A stretch of DNA of 64,000 nucleotides from Homarus americanus (lineage: Eukaryota; Arthropoda; Malacostraca; Decapoda; Nephropidae), in NCBI RefSeq assembly GCF_018991925.1, contig NW_024724309.1, positions 201,501-265,500 of the forward strand, written 5' to 3'. Shown piece by piece: positions 52,812 through 64,000 of this stretch. Position 1 is the first letter of the stretch. Each line of letters opens with the position of its first letter. The notes beneath the pieces are model-generated. The model was given only the letters and a program-made list of their open reading frames with translations. It made no database searches and was not told the DNA's origin. The translations under genes were made by a program, and so were the position numbers.

Positions 52812-52889
52812 ATATTATCCTTTACCCCAGGAAGCTGTCATTAATGTATATTGGAACCAGATTATATTAAAGGTGCAGAACAGGATCAG

Positions 52890-52927
<38 letters not shown>

Positions 52928-53062
52928 TGTGTGTGTGTGTGTGTGTGTGCGTGTGTGTGTGTGAGTGTGTGTGTGTGTGTGTGAGTGTGTGTGTGTCTTA
53001 TGAATTACATTTATTAAACACCTGAGCTTGATTATATACAGAAAGACAGGTGTGATGGGGTG

Positions 53063-53143
<81 letters not shown>
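52755..53143. repeat. (CA)n, (GT)n and (CA)n inverted microsatellites
   Basis: CA run (52758-52809), interrupted GT run (52892-52997) and CA run (53065-53143). The GT and second CA runs are inverted complements separated by about 67 bp. Confidence 0.96.
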
Positions 53144-53144
<1 letters not shown>

Positions 53145-53149
53145 ACCGT

Positions 53150-53889
53150 TTACTAACCTCACCCAACTTAAAGTAACCTAACTTAACATAACTCAAATTA
53201 ACCTAACCCAACTTAATTCAACCAAACCAAGCTTAAACTAACCTAACCTCATTCCCTCCCAATACTACCTCCGCATCCCCTTTTCCTCCCTCTCCTACTC
53301 CCTTCCATCCACCCTTTATTGTACACCTCTTCCTAGGATTTCAATTTAACCAGCCTTTCCCTATTTCAACCACCCTTTCCTCTACCATATTTACATTCCT
53401 CGTTGTTTTCTGCTGTACAACCCCACCTCTCTTCTCTCCAGCCAATCTTTAATTTTAACCCTTTTTGGTTTAGTTTAACCCCTCTTTAACTTCCACCCCA
53501 TTTTCCCCATCGTTTTCCTTCCTGGGTCCTTCAGTTAGGCCCTGTCACTCTGCCAGTAGTGTAAGAGGAGGTGGTGGTGGGAGGTGAGATTGGGAGAGGG
53601 AGGGGGAGGGAGGGAGGAAGAAGGAGGAGGAGGAGGGAATGCCTAATAATGATCTCTATGATGATGTAACACAAGGTTGATTTTACACTTCAGAATGTTG
53701 TTGAGACGTGAACTGTAACCTTATAGCGTAGGTACATAAGGTTGAGTTTTCTCCCCCCCCCCCATTTCCGTTAAGCATGTTGATGACCCGTGCGGCTTGT
53801 TAAATCGCTAAGGCTTTGGTATGAACAGGGAGATTTATAAAGCGTGAAGTCTTTTGTTGGTTTTGCTTGTGCGTGTGACGTTAATTAGG

Positions 53890-53890
<1 letters not shown>
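53150..53890. other. Degenerate CCTAA block, then non-coding sequence
   Basis: CCTAA-type pentamers (53150-53250), pyrimidine-rich sequence (53250-53530), a short purine tract (53565-53640) and unique sequence. No gene is seen. Confidence 0.65.
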
Positions 53891-53891
<1 letters not shown>

Positions 53892-53936
<45 letters not shown>

Positions 53937-54228
53937 TGTGTGTGTGTGTGATAAATGCAGTTCCAAGATCAGGTATGAGAAAATGTACAGGTGTGTGTAG
54001 TGTCGTGTACAGGTGTGTGTGTGTGTAGTGTCGTGTACAGGTGTGTGTGTGTAGCGTCGTGTACTGCTGTAATATTCCAATCTATGTTACCTGTGCTTGT
54101 ACCTACTGTTGTGCTGTAATTATGTACACTGATACAGGCTAGTGTTTGTGTACTGGGTGTCATTTTGAAATCAATTTACCTGTAGTGTTGCTTCTGGTTA
54201 ACGAAATACAAGTGATATTACATGAATG

Positions 54229-54262
<34 letters not shown>
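53892..54262. repeat. (GT)n, GTGTAGTGTCGTGTACAG repeat and (ATT)n
   Basis: GT run (53892-53950), three units of GTGTAGTGTCGTGTACAGGT spaced 20-28 bp (53990-54062) and an ATT run (54229-54261). Confidence 0.9.
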
Positions 54263-54263
<1 letters not shown>

Positions 54264-54299
54264 AAAATACAGTCCCCTTAATTAGATATGGGTGAGAGA

Positions 54300-55440
54300 C
54301 AAGGGAGAAAGGGCTGGGGAGGAAGGGCTGGGGAGGAAGGGCTGGGAGAGTAATTTTGGGGGAGGAGAGATAAATTAATTGCTGATGTGATGTGAGACGA
54401 CACGAGACAACGAGGAGGGAGGGTAAGTGGAGTTCTGGTGAGGAGGGTAGAGGCTGGAGGGGTGTGGGTGTGTTAGGGGTGGAGGGGTAGCTGAGGGAGG
54501 GTGGGACGGGCTAGGAGTGAAGGAGGGAGGGGGGGATGAATGGGAGGATAGGGGTGGGTGGGAGGAAGAGTGAACTGTCAGAGAACACAGGGTGTGGTTA
54601 AACAGAACAGTGTGGTCAGAGAAAACAAGGTGTGGTTTAAAAGAATAGGGTATGGTTAGAGAAAACATGATGTGGTCAGAGAGAAAACATGGTGTGGTTA
54701 GACTCAGAGAACATGGTGTGGTTAGAGAGGACAAGGTGTGACTCTACTACTAGGCTGGTTATAGACAGAAGATGTCAAAAGTCGTGGCTGTATTATAGAG
54801 GTCTTACTGCTGATTTGGTAATAATTTTGATTAATGGGATGATGAGGATCTGGTAACACTGGCGCCACGGATCATTGGTGTCACATTCCTTGGGGCAGAT
54901 CCTCGTTACCGGGGCCGCCCTGGCGACGAGCAGGGGGTGAGGGGAGGGGCGTGAGGGGAGGCAGGGGGCGAGGGGAGAAAGGGTGGGGAGAATAGGGTTT
55001 AAGGGGAGGAGGAGCGAGGGGAGAGGGAAGGTGGGAAGGAGGGCGGGGTGAAGGGAGGAGGGGGTGAGGGGAGGATCGGGTGAGGGGAGGAGGGCAGAGG
55101 GAAAGGGGTATGGAGAGGAGGGAAGAGGTGTAGATAAGAGGGAAGAATGCATGAAGGAAGAACACAGGATGGTGGAGGAAGGGGACAACAGTGTGGAGTA
55201 GGAATAACAAGGGTAAGTGAGGAATGGGGTGGAGGGAGAGGGCGAGGAACGTAGGGAGAGGTGTAGAGAGGGAGGGAGAGAGGGAGGAGAGAAATGAGAT
55301 GGGGAGGGAGGAGGAATGGGGCATGGAACACACGGAAAGATGAATGAAAGGTTAGGAGTAGGGAGGAGGGAGGGAGAGGTGTAGGGAGAGGTAGGTAGGG
55401 AGGGAGGAGAGAGAGAGGAGAGGGAGAAAAGTTGTGAAAT
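54300..55440. repeat. Polypurine region with short tandem repeats
   Basis: GGGCTGGGGAGGAA units (54312-54350), GGTGTGGTTA-type units of 20-24 bp (54588-54735), and GGGGAGGAGGG-type sequence from 54935 to 55430. Long Ser/Pro/Leu frames on the - strand are compositional artefacts. Confidence 0.85.
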
Positions 55441-55546
55441 AAGAGACACAACATCAAGATGAGTGACAGTGTTTGTGTTGGTGGAGGGACGTAAGCTGTT
55501 TCTAACAATGGCCCAGCAGTTTCTCTGTTTTTCCATTATCAGTTTT

Positions 55547-55548
<2 letters not shown>

Positions 55549-55585
<37 letters not shown>

Positions 55586-55591
55586 TGTGTG

Positions 55592-55643
<52 letters not shown>

Positions 55644-55864
55644 ATCTCAGGCAATCTCTCACCATAATCTCTCTCTTTCCTTCCCTCCCTCTTCGCTATG
55701 CCTCCCCTCTTATCTTCCTCACAATCCCTCTCATCTTATTCCAAACCCTCTTTAACCTAACCCTCTTCCTTTCCATCCCTCCCCTTTCCTTGCCTTCCTC
55801 TCCTCCTCCTTCCCCCCCTTTTCCTTCCCTTTCTCTTCTCTTCCTCCTCATAGCCCTTCCTGAC

Positions 55865-55918
<54 letters not shown>
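55549..55918. repeat. (GT)n, polypyrimidine tract and (CA)n
   Basis: GT run (55549-55640), C/T-rich sequence and CA run (55867-55917). The GT and CA runs are again in inverted orientation. Confidence 0.94.
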
Positions 55919-56399
55919 ATTTCTTCGTTTACTCTTCATCATCACATATTTTCATTCTTCCCTTTTTATCTCATCTTCCTTGCTCTACTTTACATAAGAG
56001 GTCTTCAAAATATTTTCGTCTTACTCTCAGAAAAATATTCACGGGGTGTTTTGTCTAGCAGTATACGTTGAGGCTTTGGTGGTGAAGTATATTTGGTGAT
56101 GTCGGTGTAAAATATATTCCCATGTTTTTGTTTAGAAATAGAGTGAAAAGATTTTGCTTAGAGATCTATTGACAGAATTTTTTTATAATTTATTTATTTA
56201 TTTATTTTTGGAGATAACTATATATACCTGAGATTTAATGTATAAATAAATAAACAGATTTTTTAAGTTTATTCATGGGATTTTTTTTTATTTTTTTTTA
56301 TTTTTTTTTTCTCTACGTTTACATGCAGAGTTTTCCGCGTCAGTGATTTATTCTTTGTTAAATTTGAAAAGCGATTTCTATCACTACCAAATCGTTGAG

Positions 56400-56720
56400 G
56401 CGTTATGGTGGGTAGGGCGTGACATCATTTGGGGCGTTGCGTAATGTCATAGATCGCGGAAAGTGACGTCACAGTGGGCGGAGTGTGACTTCGTAGTAAT
56501 TTTTTGTAATGTCGAGTTGGTGGGGCGTGACATCAGAGTGGATAGAATGTGATGTCTCAGTGAACAGGGAGTGCCCATCACAGTCGGCGGGGCGGGGTAA
56601 AGGTAGCGTCACAGTGGGCGAGGCCAGGTAAAGGTGACGTCACAGTGGGCGAGGCCAGGTAAAGGTGACGTCACTGTGGGCGGGACCAGGGAGGTAGAAG
56701 TGACGTCAGAGTGACCTGGA
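56400..56720. promoter_or_regulatory. Cluster of TGACGTCA (CRE) sites in a tandem repeat
   Basis: Four perfect 8-bp palindromes TGACGTCA at 56464-56471, 56635-56642, 56666-56673 and 56701-56708, plus a one-base variant AGCGTCA near 56605. They are embedded in about 31-bp units with GTGGGCGAGGCCAGGTAAAG. TGACGTCA is the consensus CREB/ATF site, and GGGCGG/GGGCGAGG words resemble GC boxes. The site is locally GC-rich in AT-rich surroundings. No adjacent gene start is visible, so a regulatory role is inference. Confidence 0.4.
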
Positions 56721-56779
56721 TCTACTAGACTGTTAGCAACGTAAGAGTTATCGCTCCGTCGACTTCCCTTTAAAAAAAA

Positions 56780-57541
56780 AAACTAAAAAAACTAAACTAA
56801 ACTAAACTAAATCAATATATTATTTTAGCTCAATATATTAAGTTTGTAAGTAAGTTGATCCCACGCCATAATTTCTTTACACACAAAAAAAATATTATTT
56901 TTCTCTTACTGTCAACAAAATTATCATCTACCGGGGAACAATGATGGTATACAATAGGTCACTGAGTGTTTCTGTTACAGTGGGAGTATGTTTCACCCCT
57001 TCCTTCTTCCCTTCCCTCCCTTCCTTCCCTCTATCGCTTCTCTTTCCCTCTATTCCCTCTCTCACTTCCCCTTCCCACCCTCTACCTCTCCCCTCCTTTC
57101 CCTCTCCCCACCCTTCCCCCCCTACCCTTCCCTCTTGCCCACTCCTCCTCCCTCTCCTACCCTTCCCTCTTCCCTCCTTCTCTCCCTCTCCCTACCCTTC
57201 CCTCTTCCCTCCTCCTCTCCCTCACACCTTCTCATCGTCACCAACGGATATGTATTCCCTCAGTAAGGTCAGTTTAGAGAATAGGATTGATTAATGCGTC
57301 TAAAAAAAATAAAGTCCTTTTTTCACCTTGGGACAATGAGATCAGAATTAGTTCATCGTTGCGTTAAAAAGTTGGACAAAATAAATACAAATTCCTCACT
57401 CGCTAAAAAAGATGAAAAAAAAAATAACATCCATCAGTCAAGTCACAAAGATACGAAAATAAGTGATGATTAAACGCAGGTAAAAAATTAATAAACTTGA
57501 GAAACACAGAAGAGAAAGATCTATAGACTGAAGAAATATCC

Positions 57542-57583
<42 letters not shown>

Positions 57584-57791
57584 ATATACACAATAAACAC
57601 TCGTATAGACATAAGGAATACAGAAGAGAAATACACACACAGGAGGAAAAATACACCGGCAAGAAGTATATTTCCAAACACTATCTAAGCATTGTTAAGC
57701 CGTGTACACTCTAGTTCCCGGTTGTGTTTTTTTAAGTAATTTCCGTCTTGGACAAACCACAAGACGCACATAAAAAATGAAGGAAAATTGT

Positions 57792-57848
<57 letters not shown>

Positions 57849-57850
57849 AC
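56780..57850. other. Non-coding interval with polypyrimidine and microsatellites
   Basis: AT-rich sequence (56780-56940), polypyrimidine block (57000-57230), AAAT tetranucleotides (57546-57585) and GT run (57798-57846). No gene is seen. Confidence 0.65.
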
Positions 57851-58014
57851 TCTGTCTGTTACCAAGAAAACGTATCTAGTTAAGGTATAGTCTCAGGGTA
57901 ATTTGGATGCCATTAGGGACCTTATTTGGGTGATTCAGCTTAAAATCATCTACTTATTGTTCATCCTTGCATCAGCAGTTACGAGGGGAAAATTCGGCAT
58001 AGTAGTATATAATG

Positions 58015-58517
58015 ATAAGAGGTGGATGAGGGGAAAGAGGAGAGGGTGGATGAGGGGAAAGAGGACAGGGTGGATGAGGGGAAAGAGGAGAGGGTGGATG
58101 AGGAGTGGCAGGAGGCGGATGAGGGGAACGAGCGGGGGCGGATTGAGAGTAGGTGGATGAGGAGTGGGAGGAGGTGACTGAGGGGAGATGGATGAGGAGT
58201 AAGAGGAGGTGGGTGAGGGTGGAAGTGGAGAGGGGCGATAAATAAAGATGAAGGGGTGGGATGGGATGGAGGTCAGAGGGTGGAAAAGGAGGAGATGGGT
58301 GTGGAAGGGGGGCGGAGGTGAGGGTGAAGGGGAGGAGAATGTGACAACGAGGGGGAGGGGGAAGGTTTCAGGGGGGACAATCTCATTTCCGGTGGTACTG
58401 GAGGGACTGGGTAGTTAGCGGGTCAGGACAAGCTCGTTAGGGCTGACCCACGAGGGAGGAGAGAGAAAGAGAGAGAGGAGGATAACAAAGAGAGGGCGAA
58501 GAAGAAATAAGAGAGAA

Positions 58518-58586
<69 letters not shown>

Positions 58587-58650
58587 CAGAGCAGAGAGAG
58601 AAAGAGGGAGGCACAGAGGAAGGGAGGAAGAGGGGGAGGGAATACCCCAA
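58015..58650. repeat. GGTGGATGAGGGGAAAGAGG minisatellite and purine tract with (GA)n
   Basis: Units of 20-24 bp (GGTGGATGAGGGGAAAGAGG and variants, 58020-58200) grade into G/A-rich sequence containing a GA run (58518-58584). Confidence 0.9.
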
Positions 58651-58978
58651 GCAAAATGAATACTAGGAATACACTGACGAAAATGTGTCTACACAAGTGA
58701 ATCAATCAACATCACGAACACTCACTACCGCTGGTAATGTTGAAAGTGTTTTGAAATTAACTCTGAGGGTCATATCAAGGTTAAAGGTCACGGTTAACAA
58801 AAAAAATTAACATCAATGCAGGTTAATTAATGCTGATCGTCTGTCTCATTAGTGAATTTCAATGTATTAAAAAAAATCAGATTCACATATTTAAGCTTTG
58901 ACATTTGACCTTGAGAGAATTATAATCTGGGTATGATTTTCTGGCCTTCAAAATGACTGCACAGGAGGATTTTCCAGA

Positions 58979-59123
58979 TCACCTGAAGATTAGCCAATTA
59001 GCCACCCTAGCTTATTCCACCAGATGATTAACCATACTAACGCTACCTTGAAGGGATAGGTTAGCTTTTAGGGTGGTTAATCTAAAGGTGAAATTAGATG
59101 GGTGGTTAATCTTTAGGTGATAC
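58979..59123. mobile_element. Foldback (palindromic) MITE
   Basis: The left arm ATCACCTGAAGATTAGCC ... CCACCAGATGATTAACC ... ACTAACGCTACC is the diverged inverse complement of the right arm GGTTAGCTTTTAGGGTGG ... CTAAAGGTGAAATTAG ... GGTTAATCTTTAGGTGAT. The arms span roughly 60-65 bp each, with a spacer of about 12 bp (TTGAAGGGATA). No coding capacity is present. Solitary arms occur at 8934, 18686, 23056 and 26865. The left arm has an 8-bp internal duplication (TTAGCCAA, TTAGCCAC). Confidence 0.75.
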
Positions 59124-59199
59124 GATTTGCCAGATCAGTTTTACATTGAGAGATATAATACACACACTTAACACTTAAAGGTTCTTATTTGGGTAATGT

Positions 59200-59202
<3 letters not shown>

Positions 59203-59257
<55 letters not shown>

Positions 59258-59325
59258 ACACACACACACTGCAACACACACACACTGCAACACACACACA
59301 CTGCAACACACACGCACTGCAACAC
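59203..59325. repeat. (CA)n and CACACTGCAACA 18-bp repeat
   Basis: CA run (59203-59253) followed by five units of CTGCAACACACACACA. Confidence 0.95.
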
Positions 59326-60090
59326 AACACAAAACTAATTACTTCCTCCTACTGTTCTTGTTCAACTTTCACTCAGCAAAGAACGCGAACCTCAGTCGAC
59401 CATGGCTCTGGACTCCTTCGCTTCTCAGAGAACCTTAAGTTTTATTTATTTTCTCGTAAGATGATGCACCTTACATATGGCAGTCTCAGTACCTCGTAAG
59501 ATTCCATTTTGGCTTCCAGTATTGTGTCGTAGTTTAAAGAATAGACATTGTTTGTATACCTGCAACTGTCAATTAGTACACTGTTTACCTGTGCGGTCTA
59601 AGTAATCTGTATACCTGCAATGTCTATAAACATGACGAATCGATATCACTCAGTCACTCAATCTTTATGGAGTAATTTAAGTTCGTTGACGCCTTCTGAA
59701 ACGTCTAGTTCCACAAATATTTTATCAGATGAACCTTTCAGACTCCAAGTTCTGATCACGAGCGAAGGGGAAAATTTTTCATCGTAAGACTTTCTCAGTA
59801 TCCAGGCTCTGATCTTCCAATTTTCTTACCCCACCGCCGCGCCAGCAGGATCGCTCCATAAAGGATTGGATTCTACAGCCTGGCACTAAAACCCTCGATC
59901 ACCCACCACCACTAGAAGGGTTCGAACCGCAACACACACACCGTCGATATCAGGCCGTCACTCACCGGCGTCCACACTTAATGGTTACAACTTCACTGTC
60001 CCGCCTCTCACAACCTCCCTCCTTATCGTGTCCGAGCTGGCTGGTGGTGATGAGAGGGGGCGTTTTATTGTGACTGCTGGGGTGAAAAAA
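59326..60090. other. Non-coding interval with a possible SINE B box
   Basis: GGTTCGAACC (59919-59928) is a palindromic B-box-like match in a GC-richer stretch (59820-60060). No tRNA fold could be drawn around it on either strand. Nothing else is recognised. Confidence 0.4.
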
Positions 60091-60095
60091 AGGGG

Positions 60096-60096
<1 letters not shown>

Positions 60097-60172
<76 letters not shown>
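60097..60172. repeat. (GT)n microsatellite
   Basis: Uninterrupted GT run. Confidence 0.97.
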
Positions 60173-60173
<1 letters not shown>

Positions 60174-60449
60174 CCAGCAGTGATTGTGGACTAAGTTGTC
60201 AATCGACTGGTAGATCGTACTCCAGGGTAACAGTTGCGAGTTTTCCAATATTTCCAGCTCCTCTTCCCCGCCCCGCCGGATCACACACACACACCCAACC
60301 TGGCGGCAGCTTTTACACCTTAAACAAGTTCCCGCCAAGCTTAGCCTCAGGACCGGCCAGCCTCGTAGGTAAGGGACAACCATTATTAATCTGTGTTACG
60401 TCTGTAGTGTAGGTGTGCGTGTGTGTATCTGTTGGGTGAATGAGTATTT

Positions 60450-60575
60450 GTAACGTGCGGTAGCCGAGTGTATACAGCGCTCGTCCCTGACCTAACTCAT
60501 AAGGGTTACTGATTCTTGCCCGAGGAACTCCCAGTCGACCCAGCTGTGAATGGGTAACCGACTTTAGTTTAGGAA
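60450..60575 (+). mobile_element. tRNA-derived SINE remnant
   Basis: A-box-like TAGCCGAGTGT (60461-60471) and, about 40 bp later, a degenerate B box GGTTACTGATTC, followed by CAGTCGACCCAGCTGTGAAT and GGGTAACCGAC. That post-tRNA block is the kind of conserved body found in tRNA-derived SINEs of aquatic invertebrates (from general recollection, not checked). No tail or flanking duplication was found. Confidence 0.45.
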
Positions 60576-60579
60576 GAGA

Positions 60580-60897
60580 AAGACCGTAAGTCACACTGTC
60601 TCCTGGTGTACATAGTATATAGCACGTGTGTATACAAATTGGAGCTTGTATGTATGTATGTATGTATGTAAGCATTCATGCACACACAGGTACTTCCCTT
60701 TATGTGTGTACTTTTGTGTAGCCCCTGACCCCCGTACACAGGGCGCCTCACTAGGGACTCAAATTGCCCACTTAATCATGGTCTACACTCACTCCGCCTC
60801 CCGCCACCACTGCCACTCATGACTCTCTGCCTGAATACCTGCTCGACTAATTAACAAAATACCTGAAGTTGGCGAGGGTAAGGGATGTCCAGTGTCT

Positions 60898-60930
<33 letters not shown>

Positions 60931-61570
60931 AGTGGGGGAATAAGGAAAGGAGAGAAGGAGAGTAGACAAAGGCGGAGAAAGAAGAGAAAATGAGGTTTAA
61001 TGAGAAGAGACAGAAGTAGAAGATATAAATGAGGAAAGAGGAGAAGGAGGCAGGGAGGTAAATCTTAGGAGGAGGAGGAGGAGGAGAAGAGGAGGAAATC
61101 AGAGAAACGAGGAGAATAAGAATGAATATAATAAACAAGGAGAGAGGACAGGATAGGAGGGGAGAAGTAAGAAGACAGGTGAGAGAAGGGGAGGAAGGAT
61201 AAGGAGTAAATATAAAGGTAGAAAGAAGGGCAGAGATATGGGGAAGAAAGACGAATTGGGGAAGAAGGAAAGAGAGGAGGAGGAGGCTGGATAGTTAGAA
61301 GGAAGGGAGGGATGGTAGGGACATGGTTAGAGAATAGGCCTAAGGGGAAAATCAAGGACAGGGAGTGAGGGAAGGAAGTGGGGAGAGAGAGGAGGGGAGG
61401 GAGATAAAAAGGGAGAGAGAGAGAAGAAGAGAGAAAGGGGAGGGGAGAGAAAGGGAGGGAAAGGGGAAGGGATGGATAGAGAGGTAGGAAGAAAATGGAA
61501 AGGGGAAACGGAGGATGAGAGAAAGGGAGGAATAGAGAAACTGAAGAGAGATCAACCTCCCACCACTCAG
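60580..61570. repeat. (GTAT)n, (GA)n and long polypurine tract
   Basis: GTAT run (60649-60669), GA run (60899-60927) and almost continuous G/A-rich sequence (60930-61550). Pro/Ser/Leu frames on the - strand are artefacts. Confidence 0.85.
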
Positions 61571-61823
61571 TAATGAAGGCCGTCTCGACGCCCGCGACAC
61601 TGAGGGACACTAGATGTACTGCCTTTGTGTCCCAGCCAATTAGGTGCTCTCAAGCGGCCATTATCACTTGGAATTACGCCTTCCGCTTATCTTCAACCGC
61701 CGGGGACAAGATAAGAGGAGGAGCAGAGAGAGGGGGGATAAACATTGATAAAGGTAACAAACAAAAAGATCCAAGAAGAAGAGAAATAAATTAGTCTCTC
61801 GCTATCTCTATTTCCTACCCCCC

Positions 61824-61874
<51 letters not shown>

Positions 61875-62090
61875 TCTGAGAGAACAGAACCCACTCACAT
61901 GATTCATTAGTCTGGATGATAATTTGTAAACATCGTCTTGGTTCATTTGTCGTAAAGGTAATTAAAGATAATTAAAACACCTGAACAAGATATAAAATTG
62001 AGGAGAATGTATGAAAAAGATGATAAAGAATGCAAGGAAAGGATGATAATGAGCACCTTAAGCCGATAGACAAACACGTGGTCCCGCGCT
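61571..62090. other. Non-coding interval with (CT)n
   Basis: No gene is recognised. CT run at 61831-61871. Confidence 0.6.
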
Positions 62091-62340
62091 GAGGAAGACG
62101 GATTGGCGCGCGTGCTGAGACACAAGCGGAAGGTAAACAAACACGCGGTGATGCACTGAGGAACACGTGGGGGTGCGTGCTGAGAGACATGAAAAAAAAG
62201 ACGGTAAACAAACGTATGGTGATGCCCTGAGGAAGACTCGTTGGCGCGCGTGCTGTGACACAAGCGGAGGGTAAACAAACACGTGGTGATGCCCCGAGGA
62301 ACACGTGTGAGCGCGCGTGCTGACACCCAGGCAAGAATTC
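62091..62340. repeat. 67-71 bp minisatellite, about 4 copies
   Basis: Units start GAGGAAGAC or GAGGAACACG at 62091, 62158, 62229 and 62296. They contain GGCGCGCGTGCTGAGACAC and GGTAAACAAACACGTGGTGA. The sequence is GC-rich with CpG-dense GCGCGCGTGC cores. A partial unit precedes at about 62065. Confidence 0.9.
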
Positions 62341-63574
62341 GTCGGGAATTTCCCTCCCTGAGAAGCTGGCGCGGCCTCGCTTTTATCTTGTTTATTGGCA
62401 ATTTCTGGGGAATTTTGCCTCGTGTATTTCCCTATTTGTCAGGATCGCTGTTCGGCGTGGCTGGGAGTACATTCTTCTGTATTTTGTCTCGTGAGTCTCG
62501 TTATTTTTCTCGTCATTCTGGCTTTGTTTTACTCTCTCCCTTTTTTTTATCTCTTTCTCTTTGTATCTTACTTTTATCATACCTTTCTTTTTTTTCCTCT
62601 CTCTCTCTCTCTCTCTCTCAAACATTTTATCATTTCTCTCATTATTACACATTTGAACTACAACAAAATAACAACATTTTGATACAGCAAGAAATTAAAA
62701 CACACAACTGAAAACAAAACAAAACTGTACCAGAAATAAAACATAAAAATACCACCACCACCACCACATACCACCACCACCACCACCACCACCACCACCA
62801 CCACCACCACCACCACCACATACCAGTCGACCGACACTTGAAAACATTTTCGTCACCCCACCGAAAAAAGGCCCGTGGTACACGGACGAGGCAACTCACA
62901 GTTTCCGCTGAACGCCGCTCAATACAGGCCAGTATCCCCCACAACCCCCACCCCTTCATGATGACACAAAGAAAACGGGGGTGATAATTTCTGGCACCAT
63001 CGACAAAGATCTTTTCATTGCCGTCTCGCTCGGGTGAACAAAAAGAAATACCATGTGTGTGTGTGTTAGGGGTCGTGGTGATCATCCTGCCCTGACACAC
63101 TCTATGGCACGACCTCCTTCACTATACCACCATGACCAGCCACCAACTCCTGCATATATATATATATATATATTTATTTTTTAGGGTGGGGGGTGCTTGT
63201 TGTGAAGGCGATTCTAGTCAACGAGACAAAATGTATATAAAGTTACATGATAAATGATGTGATTTGCATAAATTATAATATATTAAGTGTTATGTTTGTG
63301 TGTCCACTGAGGTTTTGTTACAGATTTGTTTAAGTGTGTTAATATATACAAGGGGAGGGGGGGGCTTGACGGGCCAACTAGAGGGATGATAAAGAGAACA
63401 ACAATATTTTTTATTTTATTTTTTTATTTTATTTTTTCTTGTTGTCTTTCATTGTTATAAGCTTTTACTTACGCCTTAGAGTAGAATAGTCTCTCCTTCA
63501 TTCATGATCTTTCTTAACATATTTTCCTGCTACGGTCTTACTGGTCTAAAACAAAACTCTAGGTTAGTCTTGTT

Positions 63575-63637
<63 letters not shown>

Positions 63638-63837
63638 ATGAAGCAGTATGTCCGCCTCTATTAACCAACCACTAGACACAATGTTTTTCAGTCATTCACG
63701 CCCACCACTGCTTCCTGTATGTCTTTCGTTCTCCTTCCTCCTCCTTGTTCTTCTCCTTGTTCTTCTCTTCATTCTTCCTCTTCTTCTTATTCTTCTTCCT
63801 CCTCCCATATCCAATACCACAGCCACACAATTTTTCC

Positions 63838-63890
<53 letters not shown>

Positions 63891-64000
63891 TCACCTCTAA
63901 ATCACACTATTTCTACCGATCATTATCTTCTCATTTTCTTATTATATCTATTTAATTCCCTTATTTTATTACATGGAAATACTAATTTATCTTATTTTTC
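62341..64000. other. Non-coding right end with microsatellites
   Basis: No gene is seen. CT run (62598-62618), (ACC)n array with two ACCACATACC interruptions (62749-62822), TA run (63157-63171), CA run (63576-63636) and CT run (63843-63890). AT-rich sequence lies between them. Confidence 0.7.

Noticed and set aside
54793..55536. 247-codon Ser/Pro/Leu-rich open frame on the - strand
   Set aside because: The region is polypurine on the + strand. Its complement rarely forms stop codons, so several overlapping frames are open.
59880..59990. Possible tRNA gene around GGTTCGAACC
   Set aside because: The match is palindromic, and neither strand offers an A box and acceptor stem at the right distance. 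At most it is a SINE remnant.

Overview
The window looks like nuclear DNA from an arthropod, most likely a decapod crustacean. Protein-coding content is very low, and genes have introns with GT-AG boundaries. Di-, tri- and tetranucleotide microsatellites and minisatellites are extremely dense. There are TTAGG/CCTAA pentamer blocks (the canonical arthropod telomere unit) and decayed non-LTR retrotransposons of types common in decapod genomes. The genus cannot be fixed from sequence alone.

Two multi-exon genes can be supported. On the + strand, four coding exons between 18993 and 22272 join in phase into a 460-residue single-pass membrane protein. It has a signal peptide, an unrecognised ectodomain of about 140 residues, a Thr/Pro mucin-like stalk, one membrane helix and a 155-residue tail rich in tyrosine motifs. 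On the - strand, seven coding exons between 36381 and 31586 join in phase into 545 residues of a Ryk/Derailed-type Wnt receptor. These carry the second half of the WIF domain, a membrane helix, a Ser/Thr-rich linker and a pseudokinase with HGD and DAA in place of HRD and DFG. Its first exons (signal peptide and first half of WIF) were not found and probably lie beyond 64000. The two genes converge, about 9.3 kb apart tail to tail.

Region by region: 1-18 kb is minisatellite-rich, with LINE fragments at 5945-6842 and 10967-11396 and a SINE-like insertion with target-site duplication at 10138-10320. 18.8-22.3 kb is the mucin-like gene. 24.2-25.8 kb is a LINE endonuclease fragment. 25.8-31.4 kb is AT-rich and mostly featureless apart from a long GTG/GTT minisatellite. 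31.4-36.4 kb is the Ryk gene. 37-64 kb holds no recognisable coding exon and is dominated by minisatellites, long polypurine or polypyrimidine tracts and microsatellites. It also contains a palindromic MITE at about 58979-59123, a tandem cluster of perfect TGACGTCA sites at 56464-56708 and tRNA-derived SINE remnants.

The most interesting points are the foldback MITE whose solitary arms sit beside CCTAA or GTTAY pentamer arrays, the in-frame Lys-rich extension after the Ryk stop codon, the orphan mucin-like receptor, and the CRE cluster.
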